The translations under genes were made by a program, and so were the position numbers. Positions 7,505 to 14,171 of a stretch of DNA of 34,013 nucleotides are shown here, piece after piece. Position 1 is the first letter of the stretch; each line of letters begins with the position of its first letter. The notes below the pieces were generated by a model. The model saw nothing but the letters and a program-made list of their open reading frames with translations, was not told where the DNA came from and searched no databases. Source of the DNA: a virus; the IMG/VR virus record IMGVR_UViG_3300029286_000007, positions 1 to 34,013 of that record; one strand, written 5' to 3'.

Positions 7505-8170
7505 TTATAATCCCATTTTTTGTAAATCAACCGCCATAAATCTTTTAGTTCTTGCCGGATAGTGTAGAATATAAGCATCCTTATCATAAATTGGATTTTT
7601 ATAATAATTACCTCGACCCTTACAATAATGATATTTTTTGTCTATGTAAGTCAACTTATCCTGATAATTCAAATTTATTAGTCCTTCTTCATGCCACCAG
7701 AAGCCCTGTTTATAATCCATATTTTTTAAACATTTATTGCAAAAGTCATCTTCTCTTAAAGCTTTCAAATTCATTAACATAAAGCCCATTAGTGCATGGC
7801 TTTTATTATTAGGATATTTTTGTGGGAGATAATGTTCAGTAACACAAATATATTGACAGTCCATATTCCAAATATCGTCAAGTGGCTTTTGGCATAAAGT
7901 ATCGCAATCCATATAAATAATCTTATCAAATGGCAGTGTTGGTAGTAATAATTTGTAATAAGTTAAAGCGGTCAGTCGGTCATTTGGATTAAACCTTAAT
8001 TGTGATAAAAACTCTTGCGGTGGGTTAAATACAATATTTTCATATTGAATATCAAGTGGTTTATCTGATACTACAAGTATTTCTGCCTGTGGATTGTGTT
8101 TTAAAACCGATTTTGCCGACATATTCAGATACTGAATATAGTTTTGGTCAGTGATATAAACGATTTTCAT
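7505..8170 (-). CDS. GT8-family glycosyltransferase (LgtC-like)
   Basis: A 221-aa retaining glycosyltransferase. The N-terminus 'MKIVYITDQNYIQYLNMSAKS' is the start of a GT-A fold as in glycogenin/LgtC proteins. The metal-binding DxD is D88-C-D90 within 'KIIYMDCDTL'. 'HALMGFMLMNL' (about 125-135) is the usual 'fNaGvmliNl' segment in altered form, and 'HEEGLINL' (160-167) is the 'DQdilN' position. 'ILHYPARTKRF' (201-211) matches the C-terminal 'iiHf.g..KPW'. It would move a sugar from a nucleotide-sugar onto an unknown acceptor. Two bases separate it from the next Stealth gene. Confidence 0.85.
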   Translation of the reverse strand: MKIVYITDQNYIQYLNMSAKSVLKHNPQAEILVVSDKPLDIQYENIVFNPPQEFLSQLRFNPNDRLTALTYYKLLLPTLPFDKIIYMDCDTLCQKPLDDIWNMDCQYICVTEHYLPQKYPNNKSHALMGFMLMNLKALREDDFCNKCLKNMDYKQGFWWHEEGLINLNYQDKLTYIDKKYHYCKGRGNYYKNPIYDKDAYILHYPARTKRFMAVDLQKMGL

Positions 8171-8171
8171 T

Positions 8172-8615
8172 TCAAATCTCCATTTTGTTTTTATTTGTTG
8201 GTTTAAAAATACAAACCATACTATCGTGCATCCCGCATTTATTTGATACTACTTGACCAAAAGTATTTATTCCCTCAAATTTAACTCTGCCTTTTAAAAA
8301 GCGTATTTCACAATGTTGCAAAATAATTTCGTGAAATATTTTTGTTGAAGTTGAGACAGGCAATAACATCACTGTTTTTTTACCTTTTTTATATTCCTCA
8401 TATGCTTTATAAATAAAAGCCACTTTCAATTTACGACTATACGGCGGATTTAAAAAATTTACCCCCCCCCATTCAACATTTAACCCGTCCCATTTTGTTA
8501 TATCGTGATTTAAAGGACAAGGATCAAAATCAAAATTAAATTCGTTATTTAATTTATCATATAAATCTTTGGGAGTTTTCCAATTATCGTTATTTTCTAA
8601 ATTTCTATTTTTCAT
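8172..8615 (-). CDS. phage DNA N6-adenine methyltransferase (Dam-like), G9 tract in gene
   Basis: I choose the start MKNRNLENND (147 aa), because GGGAG lies six bases upstream and the ATG overlaps the upstream stop (TGATG). The pattern 'NWKTPKDLYDKLNNEF-FDFDPCP' (11-33) and the catalytic motif NPPYS (56-60) are those of the phage Dam family (PF05869), which methylates adenine N6. The family is often single-domain, as here. Codons 48-52 (E-W-G-G-V) contain nine consecutive G on the coding strand (8462-8470), exceptional in this AT-rich genome and just before the catalytic motif. A one-base slip would remove activity. It lies inside the glycosyltransferase island. Confidence 0.85.
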   Translation of the reverse strand: MKNRNLENNDNWKTPKDLYDKLNNEFNFDFDPCPLNHDITKWDGLNVEWGGVNFLNPPYSRKLKVAFIYKAYEEYKKGKKTVMLLPVSTSTKIFHEIILQHCEIRFLKGRVKFEGINTFGQVVSNKCGMHDSMVCIFKPTNKNKMEI

Positions 8616-9334
8616 CAAATCTCCCATTTAGATTTTACAACAAATGCATTCTGTAAAAATTCTTTTTCATCTGCCCTTGCCGAATTATAACCTGAAAACA
8701 AATCCAATCTTTTAATAAATCTTGCAATCGGAACTCTTTTATTTAATAGTTTATTCTCCCTTTTATAAACTTTATTTGGAACATTGTGCCAATTACCGTA
8801 CAAATCCCTTAATGATAGTCCTAATGGCGATAATTTAAAGCCTTCTGCGAATAAAGGTATCAATGCTTGAAGTTTAGTTTTATTGTAAATTATTGGATAG
8901 TGTGGCTTAAAATCAAAGATAGGCTTATTGTGTTTTAATAAAAATTCCCTAGTTCTTAAAGCCATTTCGTTGAAAGTATTGTTATTGGCATAGACTGTCG
9001 CTATCTCGTTTCTTTTGAAATAATAAGGTATATTTCTTAAACTTATATATCTTAACAAATAAAAATCGTCATTAAATAAAATGAAATTTTCAGATACATC
9101 CGAGTTTGAGCACACATAAAGCAATTTTAAGAAAACATTGTAATCCGGCACAGCATATTTGTCCTGATGTACCAAATGAATAATCTTATTGTAATCCAAA
9201 AATTCAGGTTTACCGCCAACCAAGAAAACTCTGTCATAATTTCTGCCAAATCTCTCTAAACTCCGCAGAGAATATCTTATTTCGTTATCTTGCCAGTCGC
9301 TAGGTTCATTTTTTAAAACATAGACTATATCCAT
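8615..9334 (-). CDS. Stealth-type sugar(-phosphate) transferase, paralog A
   Basis: A 239-aa paralog of the protein at 6781-7503, with the same order of motifs: 'MDIVYVLKNEPSDW' (CR1-like), 'NEIRYSLRSLERFGRNYDRV' (about 17-36), 'ILFNDDFYLL' (about 85-94) with the Asp-Asp, and 'FKPHYPIIYN' (about 142-151). The variant 'FNDDfyl' is closer to the canonical Stealth 'NDD' than the other copy. AAGGA precedes the ATG. Two diverged copies in one small genome suggest two different donors, acceptors or linkages. No membrane or signal segment is seen. A function in polysaccharide, protein or DNA decoration cannot be told from sequence alone. Confidence 0.75.
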   Translation of the reverse strand: MDIVYVLKNEPSDWQDNEIRYSLRSLERFGRNYDRVFLVGGKPEFLDYNKIIHLVHQDKYAVPDYNVFLKLLYVCSNSDVSENFILFNDDFYLLRYISLRNIPYYFKRNEIATVYANNNTFNEMALRTREFLLKHNKPIFDFKPHYPIIYNKTKLQALIPLFAEGFKLSPLGLSLRDLYGNWHNVPNKVYKRENKLLNKRVPIARFIKRLDLFSGYNSARADEKEFLQNAFVVKSKWEI

Positions 9335-9336
9335 TT

Positions 9337-10230
9337 TTAGTCCTTGTAAATAATATTTTTAGCCATCATTTGATGTAATTTCTGATTGTATAATTTCTCG
9401 CCACAAAACGAAACAATTAAGTCTTTGTTTGAATTAAATATTTCTAAACATTTTCTATAAATATCCTTAGTCATTGAAAATTCTTTTATGTGAGGATTCA
9501 ATAACTCTCCTAACTCAAAAGGTGCTACAATGCCAAATCTTGCTTTTAAGTTTCTACAAACTATATTTGCGTGGTCAGTTGCTATTTGGTCTGTGTTTAG
9601 TGAACTATCGCTGCTCGTATGTTTACGATATTTGAGTAAAATTTCAGGTATTATATCTTGCTTAATATCCCATCTGCGAGAAGTCCACTCAAAGTCTTTT
9701 GCTACTTTTGCCACTTTGTCGGTTTGGTCTAAGTCAATTTTAACGCGTCTACGGGTTGCCAAAGTCGGTATCATTATATGCTGTCTGAAAACTAATTGAC
9801 GTTGCAGTTCTTCGTTTTTCATTGTCCAACAGACTTTTATTCCGTTGGAAGCACCAAAAGTTATTATCCCGCCCGAACAAGCGTCTAGTTCAGGATTTTG
9901 GGTTAAATACTTTACTTGAGTTTCTATTCTGTGAGGTAGAGATACATCGTCATCGTGGTGATGTATTATTATTTCACCCTGTGAGTTATCTATGAGATAT
10001 TGCCATTGGTCGTCTTTGTTGTATTCGCCGAGATGTTTTATTCGTTTATCGTTTGGAAACCAGTCTTTTGTTGAGACGTTAGAATCGTGGTCGCAAATAA
10101 TAAGTTCCCAGTTTTGATATGTTTGATTAAAAAGTCCGTCTAAGAGTTCAGATATAAATTCTTTTTTACTATTATGGCAAGATAAAATAACTGAGACCAA
10201 TGGAATATCTGTTAGGTTTTTTATTTTCAT
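9337..10230 (-). CDS. GT2-family glycosyltransferase
   Basis: A 297-aa inverting GT-A enzyme. 'PLVSVILSCHNSKKEFISEL' (10-29) is the typical nucleotide-sugar-binding start, 'NQTYQNWELIICDHDSNVST' (35-54) continues the Rossmann-like half, and 'IIIHHHDDDVSLPHR' (87-101) supplies the DxD-type metal site at 93-95. 'DFEWTSR' (about 178-184) stands where GT2 enzymes have the catalytic 'ED..l..R'. The last 80 residues are helical and may bind the acceptor. There is no transmembrane helix, unlike GT2 enzymes that work on lipid-linked sugars, so a cytoplasmic acceptor is likely. It is the first gene of the sugar-transferase island. Confidence 0.85.
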   Translation of the reverse strand: MKIKNLTDIPLVSVILSCHNSKKEFISELLDGLFNQTYQNWELIICDHDSNVSTKDWFPNDKRIKHLGEYNKDDQWQYLIDNSQGEIIIHHHDDDVSLPHRIETQVKYLTQNPELDACSGGIITFGASNGIKVCWTMKNEELQRQLVFRQHIMIPTLATRRRVKIDLDQTDKVAKVAKDFEWTSRRWDIKQDIIPEILLKYRKHTSSDSSLNTDQIATDHANIVCRNLKARFGIVAPFELGELLNPHIKEFSMTKDIYRKCLEIFNSNKDLIVSFCGEKLYNQKLHQMMAKNIIYKD

Positions 10231-10233
10231 TTT

Positions 10234-10485
10234 TTAGTCCTTTTTTATAAAAGTATCTAAATTCTTACTTATGTAATTCCAAACATCTGTATAAATATCC
10301 AATGGGTCTATATCATTTTTACCGTCTTCTGTTATAAACTCTGAATTTTTAATAGTTAGCGATATAAGTTCAGCAGGTTCTTTGTTTATTTCGTATTCAA
10401 TCTCGGATTTTAAAGTACCGAAAACATATTTTACATTTTCGCCATCTCCGTTCAATTCAAACTTATAAGGCATTTCTAATATCAT
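10234..10485 (-). CDS. uncharacterised 83-aa acidic protein
   Basis: Not recognised. The protein is acidic, with a predicted beta-rich first half (YKFELNGDGENVKYVFGTLK...) and a helical end (DVWNYISKNLDTFIKK). It has no cysteines, membrane segment or known motif. The ATG follows the upstream TAA directly (TAAATG), behind a purine run GGAGGGGGAATAA that serves as ribosome binding site. It is probably a small early or accessory protein made together with the Cys-rich protein upstream. Confidence 0.6.
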   Translation of the reverse strand: MILEMPYKFELNGDGENVKYVFGTLKSEIEYEINKEPAELISLTIKNSEFITEDGKNDIDPLDIYTDVWNYISKNLDTFIKKD

Positions 10486-10773
10486 TTATTCCCCCTCCCC
10501 AAACAGTCTGACAACGACTGCTTTTGCATAATTTTTTGCTTTTATTTTAAGGTTTTTTGTTGCAAAGTCTGGTATGCCGAATGTACAATGTTTAAATTCT
10601 TCTTTTGAAATTTGATTATAAATACTCTCCGCAATCATATCCTCGTACTCTGCTCGGGTTTTTCCTTCTTCTTTCGGGCATTCAATGTCTTCGCAATCAC
10701 CATCTTCGTGTGGACAAATATCACATTCCAACGGTCTTGCTTTTCTAATCACATATATATCATTATCTGCCAT
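10486..10773 (-). CDS. small Cys-rich protein, probable zinc binder
   Basis: A 95-aa protein with four closely spaced cysteines (C17, C20, C27, C32) in the pattern CxxC-x6-C-x4-C within an acidic loop, a likely zinc knuckle. A fifth cysteine (C63) lies in 'KHCTFG'. The C-terminus is basic and helical (TKNLKIKAKNYAKAVVVRLF). It may contact nucleic acid or a host protein, but I cannot assign a function. It follows an 18-codon YopX-like ORF by one base, and its ribosome binding site (GGGGGTAAGTAAT) lies in the end of that ORF. Confidence 0.6.
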   Translation of the reverse strand: MADNDIYVIRKARPLECDICPHEDGDCEDIECPKEEGKTRAEYEDMIAESIYNQISKEEFKHCTFGIPDFATKNLKIKAKNYAKAVVVRLFGEGE

Positions 10774-10774
10774 A

Positions 10775-10831
10775 TTACTTACCCCCTAATAAATGACTAT
10801 CCCAAACCCTAAACTTCAATCTATCGTTCAT
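10775..10831 (-). CDS. 18-aa ORF resembling a YopX N-terminus (possible remnant)
   Basis: A start codon behind a perfect GGAGG opens an 18-codon frame, MNDRLKFRVWDSHLLGGK, that ends one base before the next gene. 'MNxRLKFRxWD' is what YopX-family phage proteins begin with, and those run to well over 100 residues. Here the frame stops after the first strand. It overlaps the upstream gene by 11 nt. It may be a decayed yopX kept as a coupling leader for the Cys-rich gene, or a genuine micropeptide. Confidence 0.45.
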   Translation of the reverse strand: MNDRLKFRVWDSHLLGGK

Positions 10832-11036
10832 TTTGAACCTCCGTAAATAATTTATTACAAATCAACTCTGCACATTTTTCATAAGTCATTGAATCTGATT
10901 CTTCTGTTAACCAACTTTTTATAAGTTTTCTGAAATATTCCTTACTTTTTAATCGTTCCAATGGTATTCTTGCTATATGTTCAAAATTATCGTAAGGCTT
11001 TAAAGTTACTTCAACAACTGCAAATAGTTTAGTCAT
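10821..11036 (-). CDS. uncharacterised 71-aa protein
   Basis: Not recognised. The first 20 residues suggest beta strands (LFAVVEVTLKPYDNFEHIAR), and the rest is helical with a basic segment (PLERLKSKEYFRKLIKSWL). There are two cysteines only. GGAG precedes the ATG. The gene lies in the early unit between the DNA methyltransferase and the YopX-like ORF. It could be a small regulator or inhibitor of a host function, but nothing in the sequence decides this. Confidence 0.6.
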   Translation of the reverse strand: MTKLFAVVEVTLKPYDNFEHIARIPLERLKSKEYFRKLIKSWLTEESDSMTYEKCAELICNKLFTEVQNER

Positions 11037-11056
11037 TTTCTCTCCATTTTGTTATT

Positions 11057-11671
11057 TTAAAACAATTTTAACTGCTTGTTGTAATTCTCTAACCTTTGAC
11101 AACTTGCTTCGTAATACTGTTTATCTTTTTCTATACAAATAAAGTTTCTTTTTAATTCTGAACAGGCTATTGCAGTCGTTCCTGAACCACTAAAACAGTC
11201 TAAAACTAAATCGTTTTTGTTTGAATAATTAGATAAACACCATTTAATTAATTTTATGGGTTTTTGTGTAGGGTGTATTCTTTGTAATTTTTCAGAATTG
11301 CATTTATATATCTTTGCATTTTTATCAAAAGAAGTCCAAGCCAACTCGCACATAGCAAGACTAAAATTTTCACTTATTTGTTTATCCCAAACAATAAAAC
11401 ATCTTGAAGTCGGAAAATTAAAATAATTTCCACCCCGAATAATCTGATTTTTTGATATTCTAAATATTTCATTAAAATATAAATCTATTGGTTTTTTATC
11501 CCAACCCTTATCACAAATGCTATTAAAATTCATTTTAGCGCTTTTGCCACCTTTAAATTTTGTGTCTATCCCATAAGGCGGGTCGGTCAGTACCAAATCA
11601 ATACTCTTGTCAGGCAGTTGTTTCATAAATTCTAGGCAGTCAGCATTATGTATCTTGTTTATTTCTAGCAT
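11057..11671 (-). CDS. DNA methyltransferase (N4/N6, beta-class, PF01555-like)
   Basis: I choose the start MLEINKIHNADC, since AAAGGAT stands eight bases upstream; a longer frame adds seven residues that contain this site. The 204-aa protein has the catalytic motif DPPYGID (30-36) near the N-terminus, HPTQKP (133-138) and the SAM-binding FSGSGTT (160-166) near the C-terminus, i.e. the beta order. It methylates exocyclic amino groups of adenine or cytosine in DNA. No restriction endonuclease gene adjoins it, so it is an orphan phage enzyme, probably protecting phage DNA from host restriction. The target-recognition region between residues 40 and 90 is short. Confidence 0.92.
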   Translation of the reverse strand: MLEINKIHNADCLEFMKQLPDKSIDLVLTDPPYGIDTKFKGGKSAKMNFNSICDKGWDKKPIDLYFNEIFRISKNQIIRGGNYFNFPTSRCFIVWDKQISENFSLAMCELAWTSFDKNAKIYKCNSEKLQRIHPTQKPIKLIKWCLSNYSNKNDLVLDCFSGSGTTAIACSELKRNFICIEKDKQYYEASCQRLENYNKQLKLF

Positions 11672-11717
11672 TTTTTTATCCTTTTGATACAATCTATCCT
11701 AAAACCCAAAATATCGC

Positions 11718-11924
11718 TTAATTTTGCAATCTGTATCTTGCATAATGCGAACCGTTCCCCTGTTCAAGTTCCATTGTTATTTTATGTCCGAGTGCTTTTA
11801 AATCAAATATTCTTGCACCAAGCCTAAAACAATTAAATTTAAAAAAAGCGTCAACTGGTGTGATCCCTTCTTTATTTTCCTGTAAAAACTTTAAAATCTG
11901 CTCTGCCTGTGTTTGTTTAGACAT
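11718..11924 (-). CDS. helix-turn-helix protein (winged, HTH_55-like)
   Basis: A 68-aa protein with the pattern 'ILKFLQENKEGITPVDAFFK' (10-29), 'FRLGARIFDLKALGHKI' (33-49) and a C-terminal 'NGSHYARYRL' wing. It matches the small winged-helix proteins that read 'T..eAl..fg..RLsaRI.dLr..G..I'. These occur in many phages and probably bind DNA; their targets are mostly unknown. AAAAGGAG lies upstream of the ATG. The preceding gene is a 24-aa membrane peptide. Confidence 0.75.
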   Translation of the reverse strand: MSKQTQAEQILKFLQENKEGITPVDAFFKFNCFRLGARIFDLKALGHKITMELEQGNGSHYARYRLQN

Positions 11925-11939
11925 AGATTTTATCTCCTT

Positions 11940-12014
11940 TTATCTTTTTCTTATAAACCAAAATATAAAGCTAATATACATTCCTATAAAAAATACTATT
12001 GTCAATGCTTCCAT
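11940..12014 (-). CDS. 24-aa single-span membrane peptide
   Basis: A very short frame starting behind GGAGAGATTG, with its ATG overlapping the upstream stop (TGATG). The peptide MEALTIVFFIGMYISFIFWF followed by IRKR is one uninterrupted hydrophobic helix of about 20 residues with a basic tail, so it should insert with its C-terminus in the cytoplasm. Perfect coupling and a sensible membrane topology make chance less likely. The function is unknown. Such micropeptides can modulate host membrane proteins. Confidence 0.55.
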   Translation of the reverse strand: MEALTIVFFIGMYISFIFWFIRKR

Positions 12015-12259
12015 CAATCTCTCCATTCATCAACGATTATTGTTTCATGACCCAAACCGTTACATACTGGGCAATCACTCCATCCGTTATTTTTAAGACC
12101 TCTCAAATAATTTAAGTTAACCGTTATTTCAAATTCTGACTTCCAATGACTTATATGTTCAAGAATATTACGAAAGCTATTATCTTTGTCGATTCTTAGC
12201 TCCATTGAACCCTTACAACAATCGCAAGTTCTTTTTTGTTTGCTCGCATAGTGTCCCAT
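12014..12259 (-). CDS. zinc-binding protein with DnaJ-like CxxC pairs
   Basis: An 81-aa protein with two cysteine pairs: CDCC (12-15) near the N-terminus and CPVCNGLGH (63-71) near the C-terminus. The latter is the CxxCxGxG unit of DnaJ zinc fingers. The two pairs probably build one zinc centre, with a helical, charged segment in between (RIDKDNSFRNILEHISHW). The role is unknown. Zinc-ribbon proteins of this size are common in early phage regions. Its ATG overlaps the RuvC-like stop (TAATG). Confidence 0.65.
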   Translation of the reverse strand: MGHYASKQKRTCDCCKGSMELRIDKDNSFRNILEHISHWKSEFEITVNLNYLRGLKNNGWSDCPVCNGLGHETIIVDEWRD

Positions 12260-12762
12260 TATCTCATCTCCGTTTTAAAATGATGTGCTATAAGAACACT
12301 GTCGGCATTTTCTTTTGTTAATTTTTCTGATAGATAAGGGTATAAACGCTTTGCAATATCAAGCGACGCCTTTTTTAACTCTGTACTTCCTTTAATTCCA
12401 CTCGGCAAGATATGTTTCTGCCAATCCTTTGAGTTTATTACAGTGTATCCTATCTCACACTCCTCTAATGCAACAAGCTCTGATTCCATACATCTAAAAG
12501 CATTTACGGAAGTTTTAATAAATCTAGCACCACCCATAAAAGGCTTTTCCATATAAACGTGAATATCATTTGTTGTATCTTTTTTAATCTGAGTAAATAA
12601 TTCACATAACGCCGGATAGTCAATTCTTGTTATATGTTGCACTGCTTTTGTATAGTCCAATTCTTTTTTAATAGGCAGTTTGTGTAATCCCATAACATTT
12701 AAGTTTGAATCCCAAACAGCAAGACTTCCGGTAGTTCCGTTATCAAGTCCGAGTATTTTCAT
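12259..12762 (-). CDS. RuvC-like Holliday junction resolvase / RNase H-fold nuclease
   Basis: I choose the start MKILGLDNGT because GAGGAG lies seven bases upstream; the longer frame adds 16 residues overlapping the previous gene. The 167-aa protein has the RuvC order of acidic residues: D7 in 'ILGLDNGT', E72 in 'HVYMEKP', then D154 and H160-H161 in 'ENADSVLIAHH'. It would cut branched DNA before packaging or during recombination, alongside the exonuclease, RecT and SSB encoded upstream. The length agrees with phage RuvC-like resolvases. Confidence 0.85.
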   Translation of the reverse strand: MKILGLDNGTTGSLAVWDSNLNVMGLHKLPIKKELDYTKAVQHITRIDYPALCELFTQIKKDTTNDIHVYMEKPFMGGARFIKTSVNAFRCMESELVALEECEIGYTVINSKDWQKHILPSGIKGSTELKKASLDIAKRLYPYLSEKLTKENADSVLIAHHFKTEMR

Positions 12763-12926
12763 CGTTTGCTCCTCAAATAATTCTTTTCCTGATCTAAACC
12801 ATAAACACATTTTCCTGAATAACTTACTGTTTTATCTTTTTTATATTTGCAAACAAACTCAACACCACCGAATATATCATTTTGAAATCTTGCCTTGTCG
12901 CAATTACAACATTTTTTAGTTGCCAT
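12759..12926 (-). CDS. 55-aa Cys-rich protein
   Basis: A short gene that fills the gap between a membrane protein and the RuvC-like gene. Its TGA overlaps the RuvC ATG (CGATGA), and its own ATG lies in the end of the preceding gene behind GGGGAAAACA. The protein starts MATKKCCNCDKARFQNDIFG and has C6, C7, C9, C26 and C40, so a small zinc or disulfide knuckle is likely. Similar Cys-rich micro-proteins occur near the endolysin in this genome. Function unknown. Confidence 0.7.
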   Translation of the reverse strand: MATKKCCNCDKARFQNDIFGGVEFVCKYKKDKTVSYSGKCVYGLDQEKNYLRSKR

Positions 12927-13116
12927 TGTTTTCCCCGATTGTTAATATTTTAATAATCTCATTTGTGTTTTTTAATATCTTGCTATCTGACTTTTTTAAC
13001 TCTACATACTGACACGATACTGTAACTGCTAAAACAAAACAGATACCTAAAAGAATAAATATCATTACTCTTTTATCCCCGTTGCTTTTAATCAACATCT
13101 GCATCGTAACTCTCAT
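12916..13116 (-). CDS. small single-span membrane protein
   Basis: A 66-aa protein with a basic N-terminus (MRVTMQMLIKSNGDKR), one hydrophobic helix (VMIFILLGICFVLAVTVSC, about 17-35) and a polar, probably coiled tail (VELKKSDSKILKNTNEIIKI). AAGGAG precedes the ATG. The likely topology is N-in with the tail outside. There is no canonical lipobox before C35. It resembles an inner-membrane spanin or exclusion protein in layout, but its early location argues against a lysis role. Confidence 0.6.
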   Translation of the reverse strand: MRVTMQMLIKSNGDKRVMIFILLGICFVLAVTVSCQYVELKKSDSKILKNTNEIIKILTIGENNGN

Positions 13117-13173
13117 TGTAACTCCTTTTGATTTTATATTTTAAATCTAGAACACATTGCCAAGAAGTGTGTT

Positions 13174-13647
13174 TTAAAAAGGTACATCTAAATCCTCAGC
13201 ATCCTGATTGCCTTTTACAAAAACATCGTCTTTCTTTTCTTCTTTAAACATAGCTTTCATTCCCTCATCGATGTTTCCTGTTTTCTCAGCTAATTCTTCA
13301 TTTTTTACTTCTTCAACCTTCTCAACCTTTTCTTTTGGAACTATGAAATTAAGATTGATAACTTCAACTTGAATATAAGTTCTTTTAACTCCGTCTTTTT
13401 CAACTGTATTACTCGTCAACTTGCCCTGAATTGAAACTGCAACCCCTTTATCTAAACCGAGAGTATTGCCAAATTTAACACAGTTTATAAAATAGCACTT
13501 ATTTGTCCACTCATCACTTCCTAACTTCTTATAATCGTCATTGGAAGCGATAGAAAACGATTGTATGTGTTTGCCTGAGGTTGTTGCTCTCAATTCGCTA
13601 TCTTTCGTAAGCCTACCTGTTAAAAATATAACATTTACATCTTTCAT
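13174..13647 (-). CDS. ssb: single-stranded DNA-binding protein
   Basis: A 157-aa OB-fold protein. It opens with 'VNVIFLTGRLTKDSELRATT' (4-23), then 'FSIASNDDYKK', 'FINCVKFGNT' and 'VSIQGKLTSNTVEKDG', the strand order of bacterial SSB. A disordered Lys/Glu-rich linker (about 105-145) leads to an acidic tip DAEDLDVPF that mimics the 'DDDIPF' tail by which SSB recruits partner proteins. It would coat phage single strands during replication and RecT annealing. It is shorter than typical SSB, mainly in the linker. Confidence 0.93.
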   Translation of the reverse strand: MKDVNVIFLTGRLTKDSELRATTSGKHIQSFSIASNDDYKKLGSDEWTNKCYFINCVKFGNTLGLDKGVAVSIQGKLTSNTVEKDGVKRTYIQVEVINLNFIVPKEKVEKVEEVKNEELAEKTGNIDEGMKAMFKEEKKDDVFVKGNQDAEDLDVPF

Positions 13648-13648
13648 T

Positions 13649-13978
13649 TTAAGCTCCTATTTTTAAATCTTCCAAAGTAACAAAAGACATACTGCATTTT
13701 TTTGCAACCAAATCTTCTATTGTAGAACCATCCGATATTGCAATCCGTGCAATCGGCAACACGGCATCCGCTTCTTCCATAAGCCTTAAGGCATCAAACA
13801 TACAACATCTTTCGCTCATTTTATTTATGTGAGATTGTGTCCTTATTGGCGACAACGGAGTAAGTCCGGCGGCAATTATGGCTTTCTCAGCCTTTTCAAA
13901 ATCTTTTTTGAAATTTGGATTATTTGTTATCGCACCTGAAATATAAATCCTATAAACCGATTTTCCATTTATTATCAT
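13649..13978 (-). CDS. DUF4406 protein (nucleoside deoxyribosyltransferase-like)
   Basis: A 109-aa protein with the DUF4406 pattern: 'YRIYISGAITNNPNFKKDFE' (9-28), 'AGLTPLSPIR' (37-46), 'LRLMEEADAVLPI' (64-76) and 'SDGSTIEDLVAKK' (82-94), where Ser, Gly and Glu would hold a nucleotide. It belongs to the same fold group as nucleoside 2-deoxyribosyltransferases. Whether it acts on nucleotides or senses them is not known. It starts just after the tRNA-like RNA, behind AAGGAC. Confidence 0.8.
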   Translation of the reverse strand: MIINGKSVYRIYISGAITNNPNFKKDFEKAEKAIIAAGLTPLSPIRTQSHINKMSERCCMFDALRLMEEADAVLPIARIAISDGSTIEDLVAKKCSMSFVTLEDLKIGA

Positions 13979-14010
13979 TTTTAGTCCTTTTTATTCTTTT
14001 ATTCTTTGAA

Positions 14011-14171
14011 CGAGAGGGGCAGGGAATCGAACCCTACATTAGTCCACTTTCAGCCTAACTCATATAAGCGAGTATTGGACACTTGTCTTTAATCCTCTAA
14101 ATACTTAAATATTATTTTCTTTAGATTTCTTATATGCCATCGCCTCTAATACCATTTAAGGCTACCCTCTC
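14011..14171 (-). ncRNA. tRNA-like RNA with about 105-nt insert in place of the anticodon arm
   Basis: On the minus strand GAGAGGG (14171-14165) pairs with CCCTCTC (14018-14012) as a 7-bp acceptor-like stem. Next come TA, a D-arm (GCCT, a 13-nt loop with GG, AGGC), and at the other end a T-arm with the consensus TAGGG-TTCGATT-CCCTG. CTTTGAA and TTCAAAG extend the end pairing outside. Between D and T arms are 105 nt (14141-14037) with CATATAAG/CTTATATG, TCTAAA/TTTAGA and GTTAG/CTAAT helices. Oddities are an extra C between T-stem and acceptor, no A14 and no CCA. It is not an ordinary tRNA. An intron-bearing or degraded tRNA, or a tRNA mimic, are options. Confidence 0.6.

Noticed and set aside
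6781-10230. T4-like DNA glycosylation system
   Set aside because: No dCMP/dUMP hydroxymethylase or dNTP-modifying gene is visible, and Stealth and GT8 motifs are not those of T4 alpha/beta-glucosyltransferases.
13151-13173. Hairpin AACACA/TGTGTT after ssb as a terminator
   Set aside because: Only a 6-bp AT-rich stem without a T-tract. Expression of downstream genes must continue.
14011-14171. Standard tmRNA
   Set aside because: Too short, no tag ending in small hydrophobic residues and no pseudoknot chain. Only the tRNA-like ends are supported.
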